DNA of 12,146 nt, taken from NCBI GenBank assembly GCA_007118795.1, contig SKQX01000079.1, forward strand, positions 1-12,146, read 5' to 3'. The notes beneath the pieces are model-generated. The model ran no database searches and was not told the DNA's origin. It was given only the letters and a program-made list of their open reading frames with translations. The position numbers and the translations under genes are program-made. The DNA comes from Thermoflexales bacterium. GTDB taxonomy: Bacteria; Chloroflexota; Anaerolineae; B4-G1. Below, piece by piece: positions 1 to 7,620 of this stretch. Position 1 is the first letter of the stretch, and the number at the start of each line of letters is the position of its first letter.

Positions 1-79
1 CCGACAGCGGAGGGCCTGGGTGCTGCCGTACTCCACGCACCGCTGGCGCGGGCCTGCCGACCATTACTCGCGGCCGGAC

Positions 80-96
80 GCGGGTCACAGACCCGC
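80..96. repeat. Perfect palindrome GCGGGTC-ACA-GACCCGC
   Basis: A 7-bp perfect inverted repeat with a 3-nt spacer. Related, less perfect versions occur at 192-208 (GCGGATCACACGCCCGC) and at 8807-8822. In the latter two it precedes a GGGGTC/GACCCC-type motif, so it appears to be one part of a composite dispersed repeat. There is no T-tract, so it is unlikely to be an intrinsic terminator. Confidence 0.7.
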
Positions 97-185
97 TGGG
101 AGCTAGCGGTGAACGGGCCTGCTGGGAGCAAGGGGTGAGCTGAAGGGCGCTGGTCGCGGATCTGCTGTGAGCTTGGGGTGAGCCG
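96..185. repeat. Degenerate 21-nt repeat, three copies
   Basis: Three similar 21-mers start at 96, 122 and 165. They follow the pattern CTGgGAGCtaGgGGTGAgc-G, for example CTGGGAGCAAGGGGTGAGCTG at 122. Spacing is uneven (26 and 43 nt), so this is not a regular array. No coding sequence was recognised here. Confidence 0.5.
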
Positions 186-219
186 AGGCACGCGGATCAC
201 ACGCCCGCTTGCCCACCGG

Positions 220-465
220 CTCGGAGGGGTCTGCGACCCCGACTTCCCACCAGAGCCCCTCGCCACCACCACCCACCTCCGCTCACCACAGCCTAACCCA
301 GCCCCAAACCCTCCGCTCCGAACCTCACGCCTCAGAGGCCTCTCCCACCCCGACTCTCGAATCCGCTCAGCTCCGAGGGGTCTCCGACCCCGACCCTCGA
401 AATCGCTTGGCTCAGAGGGGTCGGCGACCCCGACGTCCCGCCAGAGCCCCCCGCCACCACCACCC
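220..465. repeat. 55-bp direct repeat (220-274 and 411-465), with palindromic cores
   Basis: The 55-bp segment at 220 recurs at 411 with about five differences (offset 191 nt). Each copy begins CTCnGAGGGGTC and contains the palindrome GGGGTC-NNN-GACCCC followed by a C-rich CCACCACC tract. A third core lies between them at 377-391 (spacer TCC) and a decayed one at about 331-356. The cores sit at 226-240 (spacer TGC), 377-391 and 417-431 (spacer GGC). The stem is conserved while the three-base spacer varies. The reading frames here encode only low-complexity Pro/Arg/Ser sequence without a ribosome binding site, so I call no gene in 1-535. Confidence 0.75.
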
Positions 466-535
466 CACTCCGCCAACCCACCTCCGCTCACCCAGTCCCG
501 CCCAGGCTGAAGCCCGGACACCCTCCGGTCTTTTC

Positions 536-563
536 TTGACACCGCCACTGTTTCCCGTATACT
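536..563 (+). promoter_or_regulatory. Sigma-70-type promoter of the ABC importer operon
   Basis: A consensus -35 box TTGACA (536-541) and a near-consensus -10 box TATACT (558-563) are separated by 16 bp. Transcription would start near 570, leaving a 5' leader of about 57 nt before the GTG at 627. No operator or riboswitch-like structure was recognised in the leader. Confidence 0.85.
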
Positions 564-626
564 AGCCGTGACCGCCAAAGAGACCCCCGATGGGCTCAAC
601 GCGTCGGTCCGACCAAGGAGGGACCC

Positions 627-2189
627 GTGCCGTCAACCCAGGATTCACCGGCCGTTTTAGAGTTACGGGGCATCACCAAGGCCTTCCCCGGCGTGCTGGC
701 CAACGACCACATCGACCTGTCCCTCCAAGAGGGCGAGATCCACGCCCTCCTGGGAGAGAACGGGGCCGGCAAAACCACCTTGATGAACGTCCTCTACGGC
801 CTCTACAGCCAGGATGACGGGGAAATCTACATCCGCGGCGAGCGCGTGGAGATCGAAGATCCCAACGACGCCATCGCTCGGGGCATCGGGATGGTCCACC
901 AGCACTTCATGCTCGTCCCGGTGCTGACCGTGACGGAGAACGTCATCCTGGGCGTTGAGCCCACCCGCAGCAGGATCTTCCTCGATCGCCGGACGGCGGC
1001 TCAGCGCGTCCGCGAGATCTCGCAGCAGCACGGCCTGAGGGTCGATCCCGACGCCACCATCCAGAATCTCTCCGTCGGCGTGCAGCAGCGGGTGGAGATC
1101 ATCAAGCTCCTCTACCGCGAGGCGGACATCCTCATCCTCGACGAGCCCACCGCGGTCCTGACGCCTCAGGAAGTCGATGATCTCTTTGCCATCATCAGAT
1201 CCCTGGCCGACCAGGGCAAGAGCGTCATCTTCATCACCCACAAGCTGAATGAGGTCATGGACATCGCGGACCGCATCACCGTCCTCCGGAACGGGCGCGT
1301 GGTGGGCACAACCACCCCGGAGGAGTCGGATCAGGCGGAGCTGGCTGCCATGATGGTCGGCCGCGACGTGGTCCTGCGGGTGGAAAAGGAGCCGGCCCGG
1401 CCCGCCGAGCCCGTGTTGGCTGTGGACGACCTCCAGGTCATGGATGATCGGGGAAACATGGCCGTCGCGGGGGTGTCATTCGAGGTGCGTGCCGGCGAGG
1501 TGCTGGGCGTGGCCGGGGTTCAGGGGAACGGCCAGACCGAGCTGGTGGAGGCGCTGACCGGTCTCCGCGCCACCGAGGCCGGCCGGGTGGAGATCCTGGG
1601 AAAGCGAGTCACCGGCGCCTCGCCGCGCCGAGTTCTGGAGCAAGGGGTGGCCCACGTGCCCGAGGACCGCCAGAGAGACGGGCTCGTCCTCAGTTTCCCC
1701 GTCGCCAGCAACCTGGTCCTGAACACCTACTACGTGAAACCCTTCGCCCGCTTCGTGATCCTCAACCAGGAGAGGATTTTGGCCGAGGCCGAGGTTCGGG
1801 CCCGGCGATTTGACGTTCGCACCCCCAGCGTGTTGACCCCTGTGGCGAATCTCTCAGGCGGCAATCAGCAGAAGGTCATCGTCGCCCGCGAGTTTTCGCG
1901 CCCCATCAGGCTTCTCATCGCCTCTCAGCCCACCCGGGGCCTCGACGTCGGCTCCATCGAGTATATCCACCGGCGGATCATCGAGAAGCGTGACGAAGGG
2001 ACGGCTGTCCTCCTGGTCTCACCGGAGCTGGACGAGGTGATGAGTCTGTCCGACCGCATCGCCGTCATGTATGAGGGGCAGATCGTCGACATCATGCCCG
2101 CGGAGAAGACGACCCGGGAGGAGGTCGGGCTCCTCATGGCCGGGGTCAAGGGCGGTGGAAAGGAGAGTGCCGGTGCAACAGTCGCCTGA
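627..2189 (+). CDS. ABC importer ATPase, double nucleotide-binding domain, BMP/nucleoside (NupO-like) type
   Basis: Cytoplasmic ATPase subunit that should power uptake through the two permeases encoded downstream. It has 520 residues in two ABC domains, the usual layout for the nucleoside/BMP and CUT2 sugar importers. Domain 1 is intact: Walker A GENGAGKT (43-50), Q-loop Q92, signature LSVGVQQ (148-154), Walker B ILILDEPT (168-175) with catalytic E173, and switch H205. Domain 2 is degenerate: Walker A is GVQGNGQTE (lysine replaced), signature LSGGNQQK (409-416), Walker B ends IASQPTRGLD (Q434 in place of the catalytic Glu), and Ser465 occupies the switch-His position. This asymmetry is normal for the family, which has a single active ATP site. 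The GTG start is supported by AAGGAGG at 615-621, five bases upstream. The substrate is inferred (nucleosides most likely); ribose-type sugars cannot be excluded from this subunit alone. Confidence 0.93.
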   Translation: MPSTQDSPAVLELRGITKAFPGVLANDHIDLSLQEGEIHALLGENGAGKTTLMNVLYGLYSQDDGEIYIRGERVEIEDPNDAIARGIGMVHQHFMLVPVLTVTENVILGVEPTRSRIFLDRRTAAQRVREISQQHGLRVDPDATIQNLSVGVQQRVEIIKLLYREADILILDEPTAVLTPQEVDDLFAIIRSLADQGKSVIFITHKLNEVMDIADRITVLRNGRVVGTTTPEESDQAELAAMMVGRDVVLRVEKEPARPAEPVLAVDDLQVMDDRGNMAVAGVSFEVRAGEVLGVAGVQGNGQTELVEALTGLRATEAGRVEILGKRVTGASPRRVLEQGVAHVPEDRQRDGLVLSFPVASNLVLNTYYVKPFARFVILNQERILAEAEVRARRFDVRTPSVLTPVANLSGGNQQKVIVAREFSRPIRLLIASQPTRGLDVGSIEYIHRRIIEKRDEGTAVLLVSPELDEVMSLSDRIAVMYEGQIVDIMPAEKTTREEVGLLMAGVKGGGKESAGATVA

Positions 2190-4368
2190 TGCGCTACGAG
2201 TGGGACTGGTCAACGACCTGGGCCCGATAGACGACGGTTCCTTCAACCAGTATGCCCACGAGGGGCTGACCCGGGCGGCCCAGGAGCACGGGCTCGACGC
2301 CATCGTCATCGAGACCGAGGCCCCGGAGGCCTACGTCGAGAACCTGCGTTCGGCGGTGGAGAGGGGCTGCGACCTCATCGTCACCATCGGCTCGCGCACC
2401 GGTCCCCAGATCGAGCGGTTCGCCGTCCGCCATCCTCAGGTCCGTTTCGTCGCGGTTGACCACGAGCCAGCCGAGGAGAGCCAAAACGTCACCGGGCTCC
2501 TCTTCGCCGAGGATCAGGCCGCCTTCCTGGCCGGAGCCCTGGCGGGTTTGATGACGGAGGATAACCGGGTGGGGTTCGTCGGAGGGCCAGACGTGCGCCC
2601 CGTGCGCAGGTTCCACCGGGGCTTCGAGCACGGATTGGACTGCACCAACAGCCGCGCGAAGCTCCTGGAAACCGTCGTCGACTCCTTCGCCGACCTCGAG
2701 GCGGGAGCGGAGGCGGGCCGCCAACTCGTAGACCGCGGGGCGGACGTCGTTTTCGCCGCCGCCGGACTGAGCGGCGATGGGGCCCTGCTGGCGGCGGCTC
2801 AGGACGGAGCATGGGTCATCGGCGTCGATAAGGATCAGTGGATGACCACCTTCCAGGAGGGGAAGGTGGAGGGCTCCGAGCGACTGCTCACCAGCGCCGT
2901 GAAGCACGTCGATCGCGCTGTCTACGACGCCGTCACCAGGGCTGTCGAGGGCGAACTGCGCGGCGGCATCCTCCGCTTCCACCTGCGGAACCACGGCGTC
3001 GGCCTGGCTCCCTACCACCAAGCCGACGGCGAGATCCCGTCGGAGGTCAAGGGACGCATCCAGGAGATCGCCGACAGGCTGCGCAGTGGTGAGATTCGCA
3101 CCTACGTCGGGCCCGATGGAGAGGATCTACGGGAGAGCTTCACCGGTCGCATCACGGCCTGGAACTGGCACGCCGTCCTTATGCCGCTCCTGGCCGTCCT
3201 CAGTGCCTTGATCATCGGCGCGTTCTTCATCGGCACCTTCGACCCCGTCGTATGGGACGCCTTTGAGCGCGGTATCGGCCTCGGCGCCTTTGCCGTGTGG
3301 CGCTCCGTCAGTCGCGCCTACATCGCCCTCTTTGAGGGCGCCTTCGGCAGCCCGGCGCGGATCGTCCAGGGTGTACAGCTCTATATGGCGACGGGGAATC
3401 CAGGTCAGCTGGTCAGAGCCATCCGGCCTCTGACCGAGACCGTCCGCATCAGCACGCCCTACGTCTTCGCCGGTCTGGCGGTGGCCCTCGGGTTCCAGTG
3501 CGGCCTTTTCAACATTGGCGCCGAGGGGCAGTACTTCATCGGCGGCCTGGCGACCGTCTTTGTCGGATACGCCATCACTGGCCTCCCCTGGTTCATCCAC
3601 CTCCCCCTGGCGATGCTGGCGGGGTTTGTTGGCGGCGCCATCTGGGCCGGCATCTCCGGCTTCCTGAAGGCGGAGACCGGGGCCCATGAGGTGATCACCA
3701 CGATCATGCTCAACTTCATCGCCTTCCGCCTGTCCGACTACATGCTCCAGGTCGGAGGGCCCATGGCGGCGCCCGGTGCCCGCCCCGTAAGCCCGAGGAT
3801 CATGCCCAGCGCGGAGCTGCCTCAATTCTTCCCGGCCAACCCGGCCATCAACGTCAACGCCGGCATCTTTGTCGCGCTGGCCGCCGCTGCCTTCGTCTTC
3901 TGGTTGCTTTTCAAGACCACCATCGGTTTCGAGATTCGCACCGTCGGGGCCAGCCCCCGGGCCGCCCGCACGGCCGGCATGAGCGTCACCAGGAATTTCA
4001 TCCTGGCGATGGCCATCAGTGGGGGGCTGGCGGGTATGGCCGCGGTCCACGATATCCTGGGCGTGATCCGCTTCATGCCCAATGCCTTCCATTCCGGCTA
4101 CGGCTTCGACGCCATTGCCCTGGCCCTGCTGGGCAAGAGCCATCCGGTGGGGGTGGTGCTGGCGTCCTTCCTGTTCGGCGCCCTGAGAGCGGGCGCCCAG
4201 CGCATGCAGGCCCCGCCAGCCCGGGTGCCCATCGACATCATCTCCATCGTCCAGGCCCTGGTCATCATCTTTGTCGCCGCCCCGGAGCTCATCCGGCTCG
4301 TCTACCGCATCCGGGAACCGGAGGAGGAGCGAAAGGCCGTCTTCACGCGCGGGTGGGGACAGACGTAG
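2173..4368 (+). CDS. Fusion of a BMP-type solute-binding domain with an ABC nucleoside permease (NupP-like)
   Basis: A 731-residue protein in two parts. Residues 8-310 match the BMP/PnrA (Med, basic membrane protein) nucleoside-binding fold: DDGSFNQ (20-26), VGFVGG (133-138), ADVVFAAAGLSGDG (190-203), WVIGVDKDQW (214-223) and the 'SAVKHVDRAV' helix (241-250). Residues 334-712 are a complete permease with about nine to ten helices, the family motif GLFNIGAEGQ (444-453), ALFEGAFGSP (385-394) and a cytoplasmic coupling loop near 585-610. The two are normally separate genes, the binding part being a secreted lipoprotein. Here there is no signal peptide or lipobox; Arg320 and Arg325 precede helix 1 and acidic residues follow it, so the positive-inside rule puts the binding domain in the cytoplasm. 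GTG 2173 is chosen because AGGAG (2161-2165) lies seven bases upstream; GTG 2167 is too close. It overlaps the ATPase end by 17 nt, suggesting translational coupling. Confidence 0.9.
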   Translation: MQQSPDALRVGLVNDLGPIDDGSFNQYAHEGLTRAAQEHGLDAIVIETEAPEAYVENLRSAVERGCDLIVTIGSRTGPQIERFAVRHPQVRFVAVDHEPAEESQNVTGLLFAEDQAAFLAGALAGLMTEDNRVGFVGGPDVRPVRRFHRGFEHGLDCTNSRAKLLETVVDSFADLEAGAEAGRQLVDRGADVVFAAAGLSGDGALLAAAQDGAWVIGVDKDQWMTTFQEGKVEGSERLLTSAVKHVDRAVYDAVTRAVEGELRGGILRFHLRNHGVGLAPYHQADGEIPSEVKGRIQEIADRLRSGEIRTYVGPDGEDLRESFTGRITAWNWHAVLMPLLAVLSALIIGAFFIGTFDPVVWDAFERGIGLGAFAVWRSVSRAYIALFEGAFGSPARIVQGVQLYMATGNPGQLVRAIRPLTETVRISTPYVFAGLAVALGFQCGLFNIGAEGQYFIGGLATVFVGYAITGLPWFIHLPLAMLAGFVGGAIWAGISGFLKAETGAHEVITTIMLNFIAFRLSDYMLQVGGPMAAPGARPVSPRIMPSAELPQFFPANPAINVNAGIFVALAAAAFVFWLLFKTTIGFEIRTVGASPRAARTAGMSVTRNFILAMAISGGLAGMAAVHDILGVIRFMPNAFHSGYGFDAIALALLGKSHPVGVVLASFLFGALRAGAQRMQAPPARVPIDIISIVQALVIIFVAAPELIRLVYRIREPEEERKAVFTRGWGQT

Positions 4369-4380
4369 ATCAACTTGCTG

Positions 4381-4403
4381 CCCTGCGTCGGCGGCCGGCA
4401 GGG
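4381..4403 (+). other. Intra-operon stem-loop
   Basis: CCCTGC (4381-4386) pairs with GCAGGG (4398-4403) around an 11-nt GC-rich loop, 12 nt after the fusion gene. No T-tract follows, so it is not a standard terminator. It could protect or punctuate the mRNA in the 151-nt gap between the two permease genes. A weak -10-like TATGAT at 4472-4477 lacks a good -35. Confidence 0.4.
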
Positions 4404-4519
4404 AGACGGGTCATAGCACAGCAGAGCAGGCCGGGCACGGCGGAGCGAGGCGGAGAGGGATCAAGATTGGTTATGATCAGCGTAGAGCACCGGGAAACGA
4501 CAGAGGATAGGAGGCTCTT

Positions 4520-5818
4520 GTGACAGCGATCGCGGAACGCATCGGAGCTCGCCATGGGACATCCCGGGCCCGGACCATCACCTACGGCATCCTCTTTCTG
4601 GTCACCGGTCTGGCCATCGTCCTCTTCTTCGCGCGCACCACGGGACCCGATCAGATCAGTACGTTCGACCTCACGGTCAGAACGGATCCTCCTCTGCTGC
4701 TGGTGCCCGAAGTCGCCCTCCCCACCCGGCTGGCACTGCTTGTACTTGCCGCGATCTCCGCATTGGCCGGCGTGTGGCAGCTGGCCGTCGGCTTCCGCCG
4801 CGCAAACTGGGCCCTGGGGAGCGTCGCCCTGGTCTTCATCGTAGCCTTCCTGACCTGGGCCACGCGCGACAGCTCCCTCAACGTCGTCAGCTTGCTCCGC
4901 ACCGCCTTCCTCCGCTCGGTGCCCCTGGCCCTGGCAGCCCTCTCCGGTGTGCTCTGCGAGCGCAGCGCCGTCATCAACATCTCCATCGAGGGGATGATGC
5001 TCATGGGCGCCTTCGTGGGCGCGATCATGGGCAGCCTGGCGCTGAACGTCCTGGGCTGGTCCTTCGCCGTCTCCCAGGGTTTGGGACTCCTCAGCGCCCT
5101 TGGCTCGGGCGCCCTTCTCGGGCTTCTGCTGGCCGTCCTATCCGTCCGCTTCAAGGTCGACCAAATCATCGCCGGCACGGCCATTAACATCCTGGCCACC
5201 GGGGTCACCAGCTTCTTCAGCGCCCGGATCCTGTCCCAGTTCCGTTTTCTCAATAACCCGGGTATCATCCCGCCCTTCTCCATCCCCGTCCTGTCGGCCA
5301 TTCCCATCATCGGCCCGGTCTTCTTCGAGCACAGCGTCCTGGTCTACGTAATGATGCTCCTTCTCATCGGCATCCACGTCATGCTCTGGTACACCGTGTG
5401 GGGTCTGCGCACGCGTTCCGTCGGAGAGCACCCGCGGGCGGCGGATACGCTGGGGATCGACGTCTTCCGGAATCGGTACATCAACGTGACGGCCGGAGGG
5501 ATGGTGGCGGCGTTGGGCGGCGCCTTTCTGGTTCTGGCCTCCGTGGGTCGTTTCGACCGGCTGATGACGGCGGGTAAGGGCTTCATCGGCCTGGCGGCCA
5601 TGATCTTCGGCAATTGGACGCCCTTCGGGGCCTTCGGCGCCGCGACCATCTTCGGCTTCGCCGACGCTCTTCAGACCCGGCTAGCCATCCTCCGAGTCCC
5701 CATCCCCTCCCAGTTCCTGCTCATGACCCCCTACATCGTGACCATCATCGTCCTGGCGGGCGTCGTCGGGGAGGCGAACCCGCCAGCGGCCGACGGGCAG
5801 GCCTACGAGAAGGAGTAG
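4520..5818 (+). CDS. ABC importer second permease, NupQ-like, with N-terminal extension
   Basis: Integral membrane subunit expected to pair with the permease half of the upstream fusion protein to form the translocation channel. It has 432 residues. The family core starts near residue 123 and carries ERSAVINISIEGMMLMGAF (147-165), FKVDQIIAGTAINILATG (211-228), the probable ATPase-coupling loop around LRTRSVGEHPRAADTLGID (296-314) and the conserved tail near FADALQTRL (380-388). Relatives are usually a little over 300 residues. The extra length is about 120 N-terminal residues with three predicted helices (about 21-38, 70-91 and 98-115), joined by a loop carrying several acidic residues (44-64). 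The GTG start is supported by AGGAGG at 4509-4514, five bases upstream. It is separated from the preceding gene by 151 nt with no convincing promoter or terminator, so it is probably the last gene of the operon. Confidence 0.9.
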   Translation: MTAIAERIGARHGTSRARTITYGILFLVTGLAIVLFFARTTGPDQISTFDLTVRTDPPLLLVPEVALPTRLALLVLAAISALAGVWQLAVGFRRANWALGSVALVFIVAFLTWATRDSSLNVVSLLRTAFLRSVPLALAALSGVLCERSAVINISIEGMMLMGAFVGAIMGSLALNVLGWSFAVSQGLGLLSALGSGALLGLLLAVLSVRFKVDQIIAGTAINILATGVTSFFSARILSQFRFLNNPGIIPPFSIPVLSAIPIIGPVFFEHSVLVYVMMLLLIGIHVMLWYTVWGLRTRSVGEHPRAADTLGIDVFRNRYINVTAGGMVAALGGAFLVLASVGRFDRLMTAGKGFIGLAAMIFGNWTPFGAFGAATIFGFADALQTRLAILRVPIPSQFLLMTPYIVTIIVLAGVVGEANPPAADGQAYEKE

Positions 5819-5837
5819 GGTTGGTGGGTTGGGAACT

Positions 5838-5893
5838 GGTAGACTGGGGATTGGTAGACTGGTAGATTGGGGAATGGTAGATTGGAAGATTGG
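5838..5893 (+). repeat. 23-bp tandem repeat built from GGTAGA(C/T)TGG, G-rich
   Basis: Five copies of GGTAGAYTGG (the last GGAAGATTGG) start at 5838, 5853, 5861, 5876 and 5884. The spacings 15, 8, 15, 8 show a higher-order 23-bp unit repeated two and a half times. Just before it, G-runs at 5818-5820, 5826-5828, 5831-5833 and 5846-5849 overlap the stop codon of the second permease and could form a quadruplex in the mRNA 3' end. This is inferred from run spacing only. Confidence 0.75.
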
Positions 5894-6055
5894 GGAGAGG
5901 GTGAGGGGCCGTCTCGGTACCACTGTCGTCTTCGCCCGCAACTCAACTCTCACGCAGCCAACGCACCGCCGTATCCCCTCTCCCCTCGGGGGAGAGGGTG
6001 AGGGGCCGTCTCGGTAGCACTGTCGTCTTCGCCTGCAGCTCAACTCTCACGCAGC
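5892..6055. repeat. 67-bp direct repeat (5892-5958 and 5989-6055) flanking a hairpin
   Basis: The two 67-bp copies differ at only three positions (offset 97 nt). Between them lies a 30-nt spacer whose CCCTCTCCCC (5976-5985) pairs perfectly with GGGGAGAGGG (5989-5998, the start of copy 2) across a TCG loop. The pattern 'CTCTCCCC...GGGGAGAGGGTGAGGGG' resembles intergenic palindromic repeats common in GC-rich bacteria. It sits between convergent genes and may help terminate transcription, but no T-tract follows on either strand. Confidence 0.8.
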
Positions 6056-6095
6056 GGCCATAATGACGAGGAATCTCGCCGAAGCTGGCCGGTAG

Positions 6096-6156
6096 CAACT
6101 CACAGGTGGGCCTTCTTCGGCCGTCCACCAAGCTCTGATTGTCCATGTGCGGTTGT
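6096..6156 (+). repeat. Dispersed 61-bp repeat, copy A
   Basis: This 61-bp segment (starting CAACTCACAGGTGGG, ending GTGCGGTTGT) matches the reverse complement of 11003-11063 at about 52 of 61 positions. An inner GGTGG...CCACC pairing is kept in both copies. Weaker similarity extends about 11 nt upstream. It is non-coding, located between the end of the ABC operon and the stop codon of the glycosidase-like gene. Confidence 0.75.
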
Positions 6157-6225
6157 GAGGCGAGCCGAGCATGGCTTAGCCGAGCGGCATGGCCGATTCG
6201 GGGATGGAGTGCGGACCGATAGGGC

Positions 6226-7491
6226 TCAGGGGGGCGCGAAGGGGGCCGGATCCGTCGGCTTCTGCCCCGGCTCGATGACGAAGTACTCACTCCAGACGTA
6301 GTAGCGCAGCGGCAGAATCAACCTCTGGGCCAGGTCGGCGATGCCCCCATACCCCCCTCCCAGGTACCAGATGGCCACCCCCTGCACCTCCGGGTAGGCC
6401 GCGTACAGCGCCGCCGCCCAGGCGATGTCCTTCATAGCCTGATCCACCGGCGGCACTCGCTGGTAGGTCCATCCCCACTCGGTGATCAACACCGTCGGTC
6501 GCCCGATCCCTCGTGCGTCACAGATCTGGAACAGGATCTGGAAGCGGCCGACGTGCCAAGGATAGAGGAAAGCGATGTCATCGACCTTGTAGCTATACTC
6601 GTGGAGCGCTACAGCGAGCTGGTCCGGATGCTGGGCGGCCAGCCGCAGGAAAGCCAACATCCCCGGCGTCTGCCAGTCCTCCGGCTCGGGCTCCCCCGAA
6701 CTCCAGCCGAAGGCCGCAAACCGGTACCCGTCCCGCAGGGCCAACTCAGCCGTCCGGTGGGCGAAACGGCCCAGCCAGTCCGCCCGTCCCTTGTCAGGCT
6801 CGTTGATCACCTCCAGCCAGGTCCTCCGGTCGAAATCCAGCGGCAGCGCGGCCATCACCCGCTCCCAGTGCTCCTCCGCCGCCTGCCGCGCCGGCAGATC
6901 GTAGTCCGGCAGCTCCAGATCCCCGCCGGTCAGCCGGAAGATCGTCAGGTGATCGGGGCTCTTCCGCAGCGCCTGGACGATCACCCCATAGTCGTCCACC
7001 GACTTGATCACCCCCGGCACCCCGACCTCGGCCAGCGCCCGCAGGTAATCCTCCAACCCGCGCGCGTTCCCCCCTGGCCCCGTGTGGAAGCCGATTTTGA
7101 CGTGGGCCAGATCCTTCCCCTCAGCCTGCAGCTCCTCGCGGACGGCGGCGAAGTCCACCGGTTCAGGCGTGGGGGTGGGGGTCGGCGGTGGCGTCACGAC
7201 CAACGGCGTGGGGGTAACCCGCGGGGAGTGGGTGATGAGGGGCAGATGGAGCTCCTCCTCGGCGTCCAGGGGCCGCGGCGTCCCGGTCGCAGGGGGCGTG
7301 GGCGTCACGGTCGCCTCGACGCGGGAGTCCGCCGTCGGGGTGGCGACAGGGGACTGAACCGGACGCATGGGCGACCACAGGGCAAAGTAGAGGGCAATGC
7401 ACAATCCGGCAAACAGGGCCAGGCCGACAACGGCGCCGACACCAGCGACGATGGGCTCGGCCGAGATCCGGTCTCGAATACGGGCGATCAA
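6226..7491 (-). CDS. Membrane-anchored TIM-barrel glycoside-hydrolase-like protein
   Basis: A probable cell-surface protein of 421 residues: a short positively charged N-terminus, one hydrophobic helix (about 14-38), a Pro/Thr-rich linker (about 42-112, including TPTPTP), and a C-terminal barrel-like domain (about 115-410). The barrel has the two carboxylates expected of retaining (clan GH-A-like) glycosidases: WLEVINEPDKG with E231 as likely acid/base, and VLITEWGWT with E338 as likely nucleophile. H297 in ALHEYS and W375 in IWYLGGG fit substrate-binding positions. I cannot assign a GH family or substrate. The called start is TTG, with GGAGAG only one base away. A better-placed AAGGAG would instead favour a CTG three codons upstream (7498-7500), so the start is uncertain by a few residues. 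No in-frame ATG or GTG lies upstream before a stop. It probably shares a transcript with the small gene 129 nt upstream. Confidence 0.75.
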   Translation of the reverse strand: MIARIRDRISAEPIVAGVGAVVGLALFAGLCIALYFALWSPMRPVQSPVATPTADSRVEATVTPTPPATGTPRPLDAEEELHLPLITHSPRVTPTPLVVTPPPTPTPTPEPVDFAAVREELQAEGKDLAHVKIGFHTGPGGNARGLEDYLRALAEVGVPGVIKSVDDYGVIVQALRKSPDHLTIFRLTGGDLELPDYDLPARQAAEEHWERVMAALPLDFDRRTWLEVINEPDKGRADWLGRFAHRTAELALRDGYRFAAFGWSSGEPEPEDWQTPGMLAFLRLAAQHPDQLAVALHEYSYKVDDIAFLYPWHVGRFQILFQICDARGIGRPTVLITEWGWTYQRVPPVDQAMKDIAWAAALYAAYPEVQGVAIWYLGGGYGGIADLAQRLILPLRYYVWSEYFVIEPGQKPTDPAPFAPP

Positions 7492-7620
7492 TCTCTCCAG
7501 CGGTCTCTCCTTCTCGACGGGCGGACGTTGGCACGTCCTGCCCCTGTTCGCACCGGGGCACGAGCTTCTAGCCCCGGTCTTGCAGGTGGCGCGGGCATCA
7601 GGAGGGGCGCGGCATCCGGG

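Noticed and set aside
220..465. CRISPR array
   Set aside because: Repeats are irregularly spaced, differ in length and sequence, and no cas gene is present.
178..565. Two overlapping open frames of 110-118 codons
   Set aside because: The products are low-complexity Pro/Ser/Arg/Thr sequence produced by the C-rich repeats, with no ribosome binding site, and they run into the promoter at 536.
1500..2100. Second ATPase domain with broken Walker A, Walker B and switch residues as a sign of a decayed gene
   Set aside because: One degenerate site is the normal state in BMP/CUT2-type double ATPases, and the rest of the domain is well kept.
2071..2172. Longer version of the fusion protein starting at 2071
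   Set aside because: The extra residues are Arg/Ser-rich shadow sequence from the ATPase frame with no hydrophobic signal segment, and the ribosome binding site fits 2173.
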